A stretch of DNA of 64,000 nt from Moniliophthora roreri (GCA_001466705.2 LATX02000020.1:1-64000); one strand, 5' to 3'; shown: positions 24,838 through 37,752, counted from the first letter of the stretch. Translations and numbers: made by a program. The notes: generated by a model from the sequence alone, not told the origin.

Positions 24838-25735
24838 TGTTCTTTGCTCATCCGAGGCTTTCTAGATCTGACATTGATAATTACCCAGTTCCAGGGTGCG
24901 AGATATTCGTCGACTCTGTCGTCGTATCAAGCGAAGGAGAAGAATCTGGAACTCATGCGAGCTAGGGTCCTTCAACGCCAACTTGCGGGATTGCGGACGT
25001 GTAAACCTCGGTCAAACCTCGGAGGTGGTGCAACTCCTCCTTCGGCTCTCACACAACGCTCGAAGATCCACGGCTATTGGCTCAGATGTTGACTTTGAGG
25101 TATTAGTGTCATTGGCGGATGCAGCAGTCCTGTATGGGAATGAGGGAGCTTGGGAGGCTTGTGAATATGCTTTACGGTGCGTCTCGTTCGTTTGTCGTCA
25201 TTTTTCAATGTGACTGATATGGATGATTCGCAAGTTCCTAGCAATGCCTTCCGAGTGCTGGTATGGAACGAGAAGAATAGACGCGTTCAAAATCGAACGA
25301 TGGAAGACCTCGATGATATTGCTAGGCGAGCCGTTGAAGCGCGCTGGGACGTCATCAAATAGAGGAGGCCAATTCCACCGTACTCGGGTTCCACTCAACC
25401 GTATACGTGCGTCTCCTCATTTACCAATTTCCTGCGTATCAACTGACCTTTCCCCGTGACGTTAGAGCTTGACGCTGGAGGGACTCCATAGACGATTATC
25501 GTCGTCGTCTTGATCGTGATGAACCCAGGTCATCGATACAAAAAGTCGAGAACAAGTGGAACGATACGTTCTTTTGCAATCTTCGCTACCTTGATAATTC
25601 CTCGTTTGCGGACGTTGCTAGAGCAGCGAAGGCCGCTGATGAGAGAAGTTCTCATCAGGGCATCAACTGGCAACTTCGTAGGGATATCGAAAGGCTTATA
25701 GAGGCTTTTCCGAGGTGGGGAGATTCTTGTTAACG
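24838..25735 (+). pseudogene. BTB/POZ-domain protein gene, probably damaged
   Basis: Plus-strand fragments follow the order of the Agaricomycete BTB family. They are: FFAHPRLSRSDID near 24850; KEKNLEL near 24940; then TSEVVQLLLRLSHN, VDFEVLVSLADAAVLYG and AWEACEYALR (about 25015-25175). After a short intron come PSNAFRVLVWNEKN and LDDIARRAVEARW. The last exon has WRDSIDDYRRRLDRDE and NWQLRRDIERLIEAFPRWG before TAA at about 25735. BTB domains dimerise and often bind Cullin-3 as ubiquitin-ligase adaptors; fungi have expanded lineage-specific sets. The early fragments lie in different frames with no convincing splice sites, and a TGA precedes the last exon, so it is called a pseudogene. A correctly spliced gene with unusual introns remains possible. 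Confidence 0.5.
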
Positions 25736-27629
25736 TATGTCTATATATTTGTGGTTGCAGAATTCTCTTTATCCTTCTCTTAGCCAATGTCGTAAGGTCA
25801 GAGGGAACCATCGGATACTGTTTCTGATAGGTTTGCTTATAGACTTTACAGCATGTATCTATATCCAAACGGATCTGCCATCATGAAGTGCACACGCTCT
25901 TTCTCTACGTTGATTCACGTTCACAGGACGGTCTGCGTGTCAGGGTACCTTTGACGGCTTCATAACGAAACCAGTACCAACACCCTTCCTTCGCCGCTCA
26001 CCACCACATTGCCAATGATTCCTGGCCGCCGTATGTGCGGCTGAAAAGCTCATCTATCATCGAGGTATGTTCACCCCCACTATAACCTTGACTTGCCTTT
26101 TTGCTCAGCGTCCCAGTACTCGCTTCGTCTCTGGAAGCGAAACTGACGAAATCAGCCGTTCCGCATTCCACTCTGCCTTAGACGATGATCGGTCTCCTCA
26201 AGAACCAGTTCCAAGTTATCATGCTTTTTCGTCCTTATTCGTGCGTCGCTTGTCGCCTCATGGGTACACAAACGAAACCTTATCTCCGTATTCGGTGGCA
26301 GCTATCAGAGCGTATTCACCGCTCCTCCAAGTTAAGCTTTCCTACGCTTTTTCCCCCTTATGTTGACTCTGGCTTTTCAAGCTTTGTATATCCGCGTTGG
26401 CTTGATAGGGTACATAAAATGTCATGTTTTTAAAACGTTGTAACGTGTATGTTTATCCTCTTATCTCGCTCGATCACTGGCTCATTCTTCACTTTTGAAG
26501 CTACTATCTGCTCTGAATGAGGAACGGAAGTGTTCGCCGTTATCTCAGCTGGCAGTAGCTCCTCACGTCCTGATTCACGGCCATTCCTCAAGCTTCAAAT
26601 GACAGTGAATAAGTACGAAATGGCATTGAACTATGCAGATTTAAACTAATTAACGTAACAATCCCTGTAGAGACCGGCGGGAGGCGCTTCAATTCTCATC
26701 CTATCTACACCCCCGTCGTCTCCCTTCATCTCAACCTATACCTTCCCCAATACCCGCACCCGACTTCCTCCCTTACCATCCATCAATCGGGAAAGGAACC
26801 CTGGGGGTAACACTGGAGACCTTGAAATGTGTGGGTGGCAGTGGGAGGCATATGATCGTTTAGCAGATATGGCGAAACGCCGTTGCGGAAATGTCGGGAA
26901 GAAGTAGCATGAGTCAGGGTGTGTAGGGACGGTGGATCGTGGAATGTTGGGGGGGTGTGTGCTGGAAGGTGGATAACACCCGTATCTTGCGTTGCGTTGC
27001 GTGTCCTTTTCCAGTTTACTAGCCACTAGTTCCTTCTCAGACCACATCTCTACTCTTTCATTCTAGCGCTAAGCCGACGCGAATCTGTGTAGTTCCAGGA
27101 ACCGCGGATTATCATTCAACTTAAGGTGTAGATTGAACTTGAGCGCTGATAGCTGTAGGGGAGGAGTTACTGGTTAGGGGGTGAAGGCGAGGTGAAGGAG
27201 GTCTTGAGGAGGTCTGACTCCTGAAACGCAATCATTCGGCACGTACCGTACAGCCCTCTTCCGGGTGCCGCCATTGCCATTACAACTATACGCTAGAGCT
27301 CAGTCCTCGGTCAAAAGACACCGTGCAAGGAATTGAACAGAGGAGCAGCGTTGTTCGTTTTTCAAATGCCCAATATGACATGTAATGCCGCCATCACAAT
27401 CCATTGGCGGGTGTTGAAGGCTCCTCGTGGATTCACCAGGTACATGTACCCCCTTGATGCTGAAACAGACACTGACCGTTCCGCGAAACGCCCCTGGCCA
27501 TCCGACTATTCATTATATCGGGTAACTCAAACCAGGTAAACGTGAAAATCGGGAGGCGGGAGTGAACAATCAAATCCTATCCGAAGTTTTAATTGAGAAT
27601 CGGCTGTTTCCAGATTCTTCCGTCTTGCG
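25736..27629. other. Intergenic host DNA, no gene recognised
   Basis: About 1.9 kb with frequent CpG. Open frames (26067-26366 plus, 26736-27047 minus) have no family features. CT-rich tracts occur at about 26690-26750. The last part is the promoter region of the secreted protein gene. Confidence 0.35.
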
Positions 27630-27636
27630 TATAAAA
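27630..27636 (+). promoter_or_regulatory. TATA box of the secreted protein gene
   Basis: TATAAAA is 39 bp upstream of the start codon at 27675, with a pyrimidine-rich leader (CAGTTTTTTCTCC) between them. This arrangement is common for highly expressed fungal secretory genes. Confidence 0.6.
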
Positions 27637-27674
27637 CGTCCTTGGATCCCTTCAGTTTTTTCTCCATCACAATA

Positions 27675-28530
27675 ATGTTGGCCAACAAGCTCTACGCCTA
27701 CTTGACTGTCGCTCTCTTCTATGCTGGTGGCCTGTCCGTCCTGGCCGCAGACGTCGACAAGCTTGGCATTCCCAAAGGATGCCAATCCGTTTCAAAGCAG
27801 CAAGTCGGTGATGGCAAGGAGATCACGGCAGAAAAATTCGAGTGTGCGAAGAGTCCTCTTGATGAATCCAAGTTTGCCGTGCAAAAGCCCCTCAATGTTT
27901 GCGGTGAAACGTGTATGTGAACACCTCTTTTTATTTCATCTCTATCGATCTTGACTCGGCTATATTAGATGACATTCAGTGCTATGACAAACAGCCTTCT
28001 CCGTACTATCAATGGGAAGACTGTCAAGATTTGTTCAGTAATCTCGAACGTACGTCGCAACGTCTGTCTCTGTCCTTCCTCCCTCGATGCTTACACGCCA
28101 GTTTACAGATGGATTGACTTTCACTGTTAAGCCGGTGAGTATAAACTACATTCTGCTAGGCTTTGGATTCTCACTGCTCTTTCGCTGTTCAGGCCGACTG
28201 GTTCATATTTAACTACAAGTCCTGTATAGCATACTTTGTCAACAAAGGCACCCAGACATTGGAATTCTGTAATGATAACATGGTATGTCTTGGTCATAGT
28301 TTATTTTTCATTCCACCGCTGACATTATTCGGACTCGGACTGTGCAGGGAGATATCATTAAGGCCGTTGTAGTCGACAAGAAATGCCAGTTCGGGGGCGC
28401 AGCTGTTTACAAAGATGGCTGGGGAGACGTCTCGTGGTATGTTCCGTAAGTGTGCCATATTTTTGTGTTCTGGGAAACGATATTAATGCCGTGGTACAGC
28501 GTTGTTGGGCCTGGTGCCGTCCCCAACTAG
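27675..28530 (+). CDS. Small secreted cysteine-rich protein
   Basis: Six short exons join in frame by GT..AG introns. Exon 1 carries a signal peptide (MLANKLYAYLTVALFYAG, cleavage probably after LAA) and GCQSVSKQQVGDGKEITAEK, ending GET. Later exons contain YDIQCYDKQPSPYYQW, GLTFTVKPADWFIFNYKSC, VNKGTQTLEFCND and IIKAVVVDKKCQFGGAAVY. The protein ends VVGPGAVPN with TAG at 28528-28530, about 185 residues including the signal. The mature part has eight cysteines (GC, EC, VC, QC, DC, SC, FC, KC), consistent with four disulfides, and many aromatic residues. It is presumably extracellular. No enzymatic motif or known family is recognised; effector-like or structural roles are possible but unproven. 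It is the last intact gene before the repeat block, about 300 bp from its edge. An AATAAA signal lies at about 28590. Confidence 0.85.
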
Positions 28531-28587
28531 TTTGGACGTTAAAAAAGTTTTTTTCTCTCTTGTATAATGTATTCCGACTTGAGCGGA

Positions 28588-28597
28588 AGAATAAATG
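28588..28597 (+). terminator. Polyadenylation signal of the secreted protein gene
   Basis: AATAAA within GAATAAATGT lies about 60 bp after the stop codon, following a T-rich stretch. Confidence 0.45.
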
Positions 28598-28857
28598 TGT
28601 GTTTTGAAAGTTGAACCGAGCGTATGAGCCAGACTTGGGATTTAACAGATATAGGCCGAGTAGAGCGGAGTGATTGGACCACCATACTCCACGAGCTACG
28701 GAGCACCGTCACCCGCAAGTCATTCCATCAGCAAAACCGGACAGCGGTATAGCGGGTTAGCAGGGGAAACGACACCTGATATGCGACATCTATGAGTCTG
28801 TTAGTGTTGTAGCCGTGTATATAAAGCCCTGTTACTGTACCTTGAGAATACAACATG

Positions 28858-28985
28858 TATTATAACCCCCCATGACCGTGAACGAGGGTTATAACTGTTG
28901 ATATATGACCACAACAGAGGGTTATAATGCGGGATATAGCCAGAGTCATGAATGGGGTTATATCTCTCCTTTACCTTCAGAGAGC
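28858..28985. repeat. Cluster of GGGTTATAA motifs at the edge of the repeat block
   Basis: TATAACCCCCC, AGGGTTATAACTG, AGGGTTATAATGC and GGGGTTATATC occur at about 30-bp spacing. The motif is shared with the clusters near 3690 and 29830. CpG becomes rare from here to the right, so this marks the boundary between host DNA and decayed repeat DNA. Confidence 0.55.
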
Positions 28986-31900
28986 AATATAACACCGGAA
29001 TCTCATTACAGGGTCTCAGGACAGTTCCTGTAGAATATCATGTTCCATAGGAGACAACCAGAAGTCTATCCCAGTAGTCCACATACCTATTTACCAGTGG
29101 ATTCACACCAAAACTGCCTCTTTGCAAGACTGACACTCCTCTGATTCAGTCAATTTGGAGGGTTATTGGTGAGAACTTGGTTGCCAAGCACTACTGTGGA
29201 TGTTGTTGATGGTCAGAGAGTGTTGGACACATGGGATCTGGATGGGATCAGAGATTCAGAGCATTGGACCCACCTGAGGTATGCAATTGACTGAGGACTC
29301 CACTTTAATGCCTAATGTCATTTTTCACTGACCATTGAGTTCTTAGCCCTTCTGAACCCTCACACTTGGCACTCAATATTTCTGATTGTTGCCATCTAAT
29401 AATTCACCTCAACTACCACATAGCCACATATCTTACATGTCAGCTCACCAACCCACCACAGGTATGGCACCTGCAGCATACTTCTATGTCTATCTCTGCT
29501 AATGTTGACCTAGGGCCACTTACCCTCTCACACTTTCATAGTCTAGATGTCAATATGTCTTCTCTTGTTTATTGCCAGTCATAGGATCTACTTCAAGGTA
29601 ACTGACTTGTCCTTTAGCCAGTTAGGATTCAAGTGGCCTTGTGGTGGATTCAGGTAGTATGGGTGTTTTTCATGTAGGTTATATGGTAGTCTTTATATAT
29701 GTATCATTTTATAGGAATTGAAAGTACTTTTCCAAAATAGTGTTATGTCATCTGAAATATGCTGTGATAAATGGTTCATGAGATAATGTCTATTCCTAGT
29801 GGTAATCCTGGGGTTTACTTCTCACTCCCACAGCCCACTATAATGGTCCAAAACCTACCATAACCCATGTTACTCATTATGAGCCATGTAATCTGGTATA
29901 ACCCTTTAAAACCAGTTGTAAGTCTCAAGACTTGCTGTATTACATGGTACATGTCATATTCTCTGCTTCTTGTCCTATTATCCCTCATCCATTATATTTT
30001 TGCAATCCTTGAGACTGTTGGTGCTGGGTATTGGGCACTATATTATGCTGGAGATCAATTATGGTTGCAGCTATAATTGACACTGACCTTAATGGGGGAT
30101 TGTCACCAATCTCAAGGGTAAGTACTTAGTTATAACTCTCTCAGGATTTCACTGATGTCTGAACTTTGGCTAGCACCTCACCACAATAACCAAGCTTTAG
30201 TCTGGGAATGTAAGGAGGGTCAGACACATGCTTGGAATGACATCAAGAAATAGAGGTCTCTGACTTTTACATTTGAACAAAATTGCTGCTGAATTTTATT
30301 GTGAACATGAAATAAAATAATCTTTACATTGTGGTAGCTGCAGTATAAAACCTGCAGTATACTGCTGTACCTTTTTTTTGTCTTGCTGTGAAAGAAGTAA
30401 AAGTGAGTTGACATCATTGTTACTATTTATGGTTTTTAGCTGCTCAGCAATAATTAGTAATAGTATTATTGCTAAGACTCTTGTCATAAGAGTCCTGTCC
30501 TGTCATGATGGTGAGTCTCAATACTGGGTTATTTCAATTGATTTGGATGGCCTGTGACCTGTGACTTGTCCATCTGGACTCAACCATTTGGATGAAGGCC
30601 TGGCAGTTTGTGACTGCCAAATTTTTTTGGATTTTAGTACCCAAAATTAACCTAAAACTGCCAAATTTGGAAGTTTTTTTGATGGTCATAGTCCAAGCCT
30701 ATTTGAATAGACCCTCCATGATCTGTGACCATCTGAATCAATTGAAATACCCTAGTATTGCAAGGTGGTCAAATAGAACAGTGCTTTCAAAATAAAGCCA
30801 AGTACCTTACTTCATAATTGACAAAACCAGAGCCACTTCTGATTCCTTGCTCATCAAGTCACTTCAATACCAGAATGCAATAAAGCTCAACCAGTGTCTC
30901 ATTTTGTTGATTCTTTCAGAAAGAGAGTGCATTTTATGTCTGTATCTCTTGTTACGTCAAGAGCAGGTCTAAGAACTTGAGAAATTCCTTTCTGATAGTA
31001 CCAATGGCAGCCAGGCTGGACATCCATATCTCCCAATACTGTGGTGCTGCAATGACTCTAACTACAGTGGGTAATACCCTCTGCACTGAAGTTGTAAAAG
31101 ATAGGAAAAGAGATGATCTGGCATAGACTCTAGGTTGATACAACATTGAACTCAACAGACATGAAGTCAATGCCTAGCACAAATGATCAAGTTAGTATAA
31201 CTACTGAGAGGTATGTACAATAAACACTTGCCTAGCCCAAATGACCAAGAGGTCAAGATGGGGAACTAGGCTACAAAGGTCAGGTATAAATACAATAAGT
31301 CTGTCTCAGCAAGAATAACTGATGGAAATAGAAGAATGATCTGGATATCTTCTATAGTAGAGTAGAAGTTGAATGATCCAGTATTGCATGGAACAACTAG
31401 ATACAACTGAAATATCAAGATTGAACCCAGTTCAACCTCTATTAGAAAATCTGTCTGAAAAAATGGCATAAAAGTTACTTTGAGTGACCTGCCAGCATTA
31501 GAGCATCCATAGATGTCCTTTTAATCAACAATCTGTTGAAAGCATTACAAAATACATTGCTATAGCAGCAAAATGAACAGACATTGTAGTGATACACAAT
31601 CACAAGAATAGAAAGGAAGGTGTTAATGAATGATCTACCTGTATGAAGTCAATAGTCAGTATTTATACTTGTAGGTGAGTAACAAAGTCTCACCATTTTC
31701 TTTCCCCAGTACTCTAGCCAGTGACTTGTTCTGGTGTAATTGTGTTTTGTGTTGGGGTGGTTTGCCTATCAGAAGTACATGGAGGAAGTGTGCTGGGTCC
31801 AAATGAATGTAATGCAGTCAGAAATCAGCATTGTGGCTCTCAATCTACAGTGTGTTTGCCTTACTCAGTTTGAATGGTCTGACTTTGATGAAGTGTAGTG

Positions 31901-34065
31901 TGTGGGAGTGTGCCAATTGTTCCAAGATCTTGAGTCTCCACATGCATGAAGGCCCTTGTAAGCCATGGAGAAGGAATTAACTGGACTTGTGAGCACAACT
32001 GTTGAGAGCTGAGGTTCTTATTGGTTGAAGTGCAGATTATGGTTGTATTTTGTGTTCAAGAGAGTGCACATCTGGGGTAGTAGGAGTCAATCTTAAGGTA
32101 CAGTGAAAGAGAAGCTGAGCTGACAAGGATGAACAGTTAGAAGTGCATCATGGAACTATTCAAGTGGTAGGCTTGATTGGTTTTGGTGAGTAGAACAGTT
32201 CTTGACACATAAAGCAACAGCTACATACCAAATGTCTTTGCATGTCTATTGTCTTGGAACTGCTTACAGTACTTCTCCTAGCAGTATCACAGACATCTTT
32301 ATGAATTTTTCTTTTCAGATCTTCAATGTTGGGATATTGAGCATAGTCTTTGACTTGGCAGTAAGTAAGCTGTACATGTTTCTATGCACACAGTCATGAA
32401 GGGCTTAATGTCAGACTTCCGGGAGCAATATCCAAGTGAGAAGACATAGTGAGGAGAGGACCATAAGGTGACATACCCACTGACTGTGTCTTAAAGTTCA
32501 AATTGCACAGTCCTCCTGAAAAAGTGAAAAAACTCTTTGAAGAATGCAGAGAGAAGTATAAGACATACTTTTAGATGGTGCCTCAGCCTACAAACCAGTG
32601 AGAGTAGGTGGAGAACATGGACGTTGAGGAAGAGAAAAGTTTGTGGCTGTGCCCAGTGCTGGCGATTTTTCATTGCCCACACAGCTAGCAATAATCTTAT
32701 CATCTCTCTTTACACCTGACTTGGGTGTTCTTTCACCAGAGGCCCTTTGACTTGACTTGGTGATGCACTCAAAATACAGAATAGTTATTCCATATTCTGT
32801 TCATTGAGATTAGGGGTTAATGCTACTCTGACAACACTCCTTCACCTTACTTTACTCCCAGTGTTGTCTTTAATACTATTTGGTATGAGTCTCAGATGAA
32901 TGGTATGTAGCAATGTCTTTGTTAGTCTCTGTCTATGCACTCCAGGGCTTACAGATCCTATTCACAGTCAGTGGTCAGTCTCTCATCATTCCAACTGTAA
33001 GCAAGCACTTATCTACATACACACCTTCCAAGCTCAATACTTGTCTGCAGGCAGACATTTCAAGGCCAATTAGCAAGAATGTTTTGCCTTGCCTGTGTAG
33101 TTTAAACATATCTCTGGCTCACTGGCTTGGATTTAAACTTGGACTGTAGGGTAATGTTAGTGACTGTTGTTTTTGTTGATGCTGTGTTATAGGCTGAGAG
33201 TATGACACCCATTCTAGGTAACTGTATAGGAATTTTAAAAGTATGCCAAAGAGTGCTGGCTCTTTTCACAGGCCCAATTATTACAAAAAGCTATAATCCT
33301 CAATTGTTGTCTGCCCAAATATCCTAGTTTGATTGTCAGATTCTTATAGTATGCAATCTTTAGGATTCATAGTGGGCTAACAGATGCCATCTGCTGCTTA
33401 ACAAGATTCCACACAAATGTCTTCCTATCTTGCTGAATCTTTCAAACACACAATGTTGGCTTTACCTCAATGGGTTGAATGAAAGTTCAACAGGTACAGC
33501 TTAACCATACATCTTTTAGCATACATTCAAGAGATGATATCAAGGCTGTAGAAAGACACACACATCCCAATATCTGAATTGAAAACATGAAAGTGGGCTT
33601 GAGAATCAGATAGCATGAGTAATATTGAGAAGATGCAATGTGAATCAAAAGGTATGGTATTGACATCCTGATACAAGATTGATATACAATCTCAACTGAA
33701 TAGGCATCATCAGGCTAGAGCAAGATTGCTGATGTGTCTAATCCTATAACCATAGCCTAGCATCTGCTACCAAACATGAATGGGCAGTTGAAAGCCTATG
33801 GAGCTTGAGCTCTGTGAAGCTCAAAAGACTGGAGAGATAGCATTGGTTTAAGCAGTGTGGCTGCTACAAAGTCACTCACCATAACCTTTCTCTCTAAACC
33901 TGTCTCAACACCATTCTGAACTTACAGATTCTGTGAAATCACCAATTATACCAAATCTGTGAGAGCATGATATGAGGGATTAATGGCAGTCCTTGTTCAC
34001 TCCTCAATGAAAGAATAGAACTTGGGTTCAGGGAGCTGCTGACACTGAAGAACATAAAGGAAAAC
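28986..34065. other. Decayed repeat DNA, no element resolved
   Basis: About 5 kb of CpG-poor, TG/CA-rich DNA with no open frame longer than about 80 codons that looks coding. A GGTATAACCC-type motif group lies at 29830-29930. No LTR pair, zinc knuckle, polymerase motif or transposase catalytic pattern was seen. It is most likely old transposon DNA with an untraceable family. Confidence 0.4.
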
Positions 34066-34554
34066 TGTTATGTTACTTGTACAGCAATGATAACTACTCA
34101 ACACCACTAGTGAAGTGATGTTAAATAATAAGGTTCAAGTTTGAGTTCAACAAGAACAATGAGTAAAACCCTTTGCTCGATGCCTAGAGTTCGGACTTTG
34201 CTTTGGACACAAGTTTTTGATTAACTAGATTAAGCTGGAGAGCTATGATCTGTTTCTAGCTACCTTTATACATCCATTGTATTTACTAGTTTGTACTAGA
34301 GAGAATGTCTTGGAATGCTGTAGAAATAAAGGTGACTAAGAGAAAGAACTTCAAGGAAATGAGAAGAACAAAGTGAAGTCATCATGATGTAATAAATAAA
34401 AGAGATAAGAGGAAATTGATAAGATAGACAAAAAAGGGAGCTGGGGAGGTGGATATGTCCAGATGTTAAAAGGAAGCATATGATGAGATGTACAGTGTCT
34501 AATTGATAAGAAAAGAAAGGAAAGAAAGTCTATAGTGAAAAAAATTTTGTAACA
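34066..34554 (-). mobile_element. Solo LTR related to element B
   Basis: On the minus strand it starts TGTTACAAAA and ends GTAACATAACA. It contains the sub-blocks seen in the B LTR, including the segment resembling AGCTTGATCTAGTTAAT and the TTGAACTTGAAC-like block. The flanking direct repeat AAAAC (34061-34065 and 34555-34559) is a perfect 5-bp target duplication. No internal region is present. Confidence 0.8.
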
Positions 34555-34849
34555 AAAACCAGCATTTCATTAGATGTTTCCAGCAGCTGATAGTGTACTG
34601 TTACACATAGTATAGGCTATTTTGAAACAGATCAACATTAATGTAGCAGATTCCACCTCATTGAGATGACCAAGTTGACATCCAGGCTTAAAACTGTCTC
34701 ACAATCCTTTCTGATTATGAAACCTTGTCACAGCATGCAAATTGCCCTCTCCACACTATAGTGAGCATTCCAATATAACTAAAAAGTCAGTGTCTAGTGT
34801 GCAGCATGGAAGGTCATACTAGCCTGGAGACATTACCATGGCAGTTATA

Positions 34850-35123
34850 CAGCCATGGCCAAAATTATTGCAATACCATTTTTGGGAATATGTTCCCATT
34901 ACCATAAGAAATGCAGGATACCTTAGAAAACACCCACCAAAATGTACTCTCTTCTTGAATTTTTTACTGATCACAGCAGACAGGGCCCAAAACACTTGAT
35001 TGGACTCAAAAGATCTGGAGAAAAAGAAATTTTAGCAAGGGTGTGTACCCAACCCTTATTGATTTTGGCATACATGTGAATGAATTCCCTTTTTTAGTAT
35101 TGCAATAATTTTAGCTGCAGCTG
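34850..35123. mobile_element. Tc1/mariner-like MITE, 274 bp
   Basis: The left end reads CAGCCATGGCCAAAATTATT. The right end, on the other strand, reads CAGCTGCAGCTAAAATTATT; both continue GCAATA. Each end is preceded by TA, the standard Tc1/mariner target duplication (34848-34849, 35124-35125). There is no transposase frame, so it depends on an autonomous relative. Confidence 0.8.
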
Positions 35124-35656
35124 TATTTGATAAGTAGAGATCAAAGAGAACACTCATTGGCAAAACAGAATGAGAATAGTGTGTTCAGGACAATAATGGT
35201 TTCAAAGTGGCATTACATAACCTTTGGAGAAAAGCACACATCAGTTTATGTTGTTGAAGGCAACCATTGAGAAAAAAGTCTTCCATGTACCAGGAGTAGC
35301 TTTCTGGTGTACAAAGGTATCTCCCACTGTGAATAATGCAAGTGGGAGAGACAAGCAGGTGTAGATCAATGGGAGAGGAGAGGTTAGCACATGGACATCA
35401 TAGAGCTAGATTAGGGAAGACGCATGAAATGGATTACATAAAACTTATTCTAATTGCCCTTAGCTGATAGAGCAATTATGCTAACTAAGAATTTGGCCCT
35501 CAAAAGGTACTTTGCACCATGCAACACTCTCTACCAGCATTGCACTCTTAGCAGCTAAAGCAGAGATAATAAAGTGAGGATTGCTGGACTCACATCAAGC
35601 ATATGGCAAGGGCTATGTTATGAACACACTGACATCACTGGACTACACAGCTAGCA

Positions 35657-36052
35657 TGTGATTGTATTACTAATCTTTTTCCTCACTGTTCTATTCCTTT
35701 CCATCTGCCTTAGTCAGATTGTTCTTTTACATTCTACTCCTTTCCATTCACCTCAGTCAGATTGTTCTCTTGCTTTCCATTTACTTCCAGAATGATTACT
35801 CAACTCCTTCTTCTATATTCTTCTAGTTTCTTTATTGTTTGTCATCATATTTACTCGATTGTATTTAAGCAGTAGTAACTAGGTCCAAGTTTCTCAGCTT
35901 GACCTGGTTAACAATAAACCTTGTACCAAGCAACAAACTTCTGAACTGCAGAGCAATCTGCATGAACTCGAACTTGAACCTCTATTGACTTAGCAGAAGG
36001 TTCTACCTACTGTTAGGTTGGTTAATGACATTGCTGCGCAAGTAATGTAACA
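35657..36052 (+). mobile_element. Solo LTR related to element B, plus orientation
   Basis: The 3' part closely parallels the B LTR: a CCTCAGTCAGA block, ATTTAAGCAGT, GCTTGACCTGGTTAA, AACTCGAACTTGAACCTC, and an end GCGCAAGTAATGTAACA. The 5' boundary is uncertain (TGTGATTG at 35657 or TGTATTAC seven bases later), and no clean target duplication was found. Confidence 0.65.
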
Positions 36053-37747
36053 GACTAAATCAAGAGAGCAGACATTTGAAGTTTTGTTGTGGAGGTGGGC
36101 TGCACCAAGTTGGGTCTGAGAATCCAATGTCAGTTTCAAGAAGACAGTGATACTACAAGAGAGAACACATACTTGCTTGGTAGATGATTCCAATGCATTG
36201 AAGATTGATGTTCTCTAGCAATGGTTTCATCTTCAAGTTCTGGTAGTGTATTATATAAAATTTGGTGATCTGATACAGACTCTCTGGACTTTCATGAGTC
36301 TGCAAGATCAACAGAACTCTTGCAAAAAATATGCACTTCATCTCACTACATTCAACTGTTCCTCCAAGGCAAGTAGGTTGAATTGCCCAAAACTGGATAT
36401 TCTATCAGATATAAATGCTTTTGTCAACCTTAGCTCATCAATGCTGCCATATTAGTCTGGATAATAGGAGGAACAATGTTGGGAGAGACACTCATGGTGG
36501 AAGCAGAAGAAGAGGTTCATGTGCTACATTGTAGGTGCTGGTGCCTCACTTCTTGCTTTCCAACTGTGTTATCATTGATAATGTTTGAGGCCAGCAAGTG
36601 GCATAGCCTGCCTCTGCTTTGCTATAGGGTCTTTCTTGTTGCTCATCACCCACCACACCTTACAGAGTCACTGATTGTGACATCCAATGAGCTGGAGAAA
36701 GTCTTGCCTCCTGTATTCATTTATCTAGCAGAATGACAATAGCCTCTGAGAATTCTTCCTCCTCATGGCCAATTCCCCATAGTATACACTACCTTCTGAG
36801 CTTCATCTAGAAGTAATCCAAATGCTTACCACTATTGACCTATTATGACTATAGCTGACCAATCATTCAAACCACCAATCTGTAGACTGACATTTTTGGA
36901 AAAGCATAACACCAGAGGCATTCCTTTGCTGTTGGTTCACTCCATCCCAAATTCCATGCATTAGAGAACTGCAGACCTGGATGAGCTTGCTTCTCTCTGG
37001 ATCCATGGTCTTAGCCCTTCTAGGTTGGCTACCCTTCACCTCCAATGATCTGAACTGTTATGTTACTATTCAGGATAGTGTTCCATTCTTCAACTTGCTT
37101 CATGACTTTGGTCACAAGTATGTGCCCAAAGTGAGATCAGATATGGATGATCTGATAGACACCTTGAGGTGAGAATGCTATAAACACCTCACAATGCAGT
37201 TATATCCTATGCTAGGTGTTTAAGGCAATTACTCTTTTGTTTTCAACACCCCTACCAGTAGGGGCTCACTTTCACATGCGAAGAAGATGCATGTAGTGGT
37301 CACCACAACCAGTCTGTTATCTGCAATCTTGAAATTTTATTCCAGTAAGTGTCTTAACCACTATCTGCCTTCCAATAATGACCTTATTATCAGATGTTGT
37401 AATAAACTTTCCCATGTATGACCAGTTTGTTTGTGTCTATCCAGTTTTTGACCCTCAGGACATGAGTTCTGATGCCCATCTTCTCCAAGGATGCCACAGA
37501 CCATGTTACCCCAACAACACAGGCTTTGCTCAACCAATGTTATAACAAATATACTGAATGAGGTTACTGTCAAAAGAATGAGCTTTTGCTTCACCAAGTG
37601 TTTGATTATCAGTTGGAATTCAAAGTATGGGACAGATATATTGGGGATTCACAAACTTTCATCATTGACAACTCAAACCCTAAGGAACAGTCTCATTCTT
37701 CTCACTTCCATTCAAGTTTGGACATGCTCTAAGTGTGCAGTTGGTTG
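36053..37747. other. Decayed repeat DNA left of element A
   Basis: CpG-poor, with no recognisable family. It continues on the far side of element A at 55365, because element A inserted here. The TTTC-containing site at 37748-37752 is the A target duplication. Confidence 0.4.
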
Positions 37748-37752
37748 ATTTC

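Noticed and set aside
28860..30100. Helitron
   Set aside because: No TC start with a hairpin and CTRR end and no Rep/helicase motif could be found.
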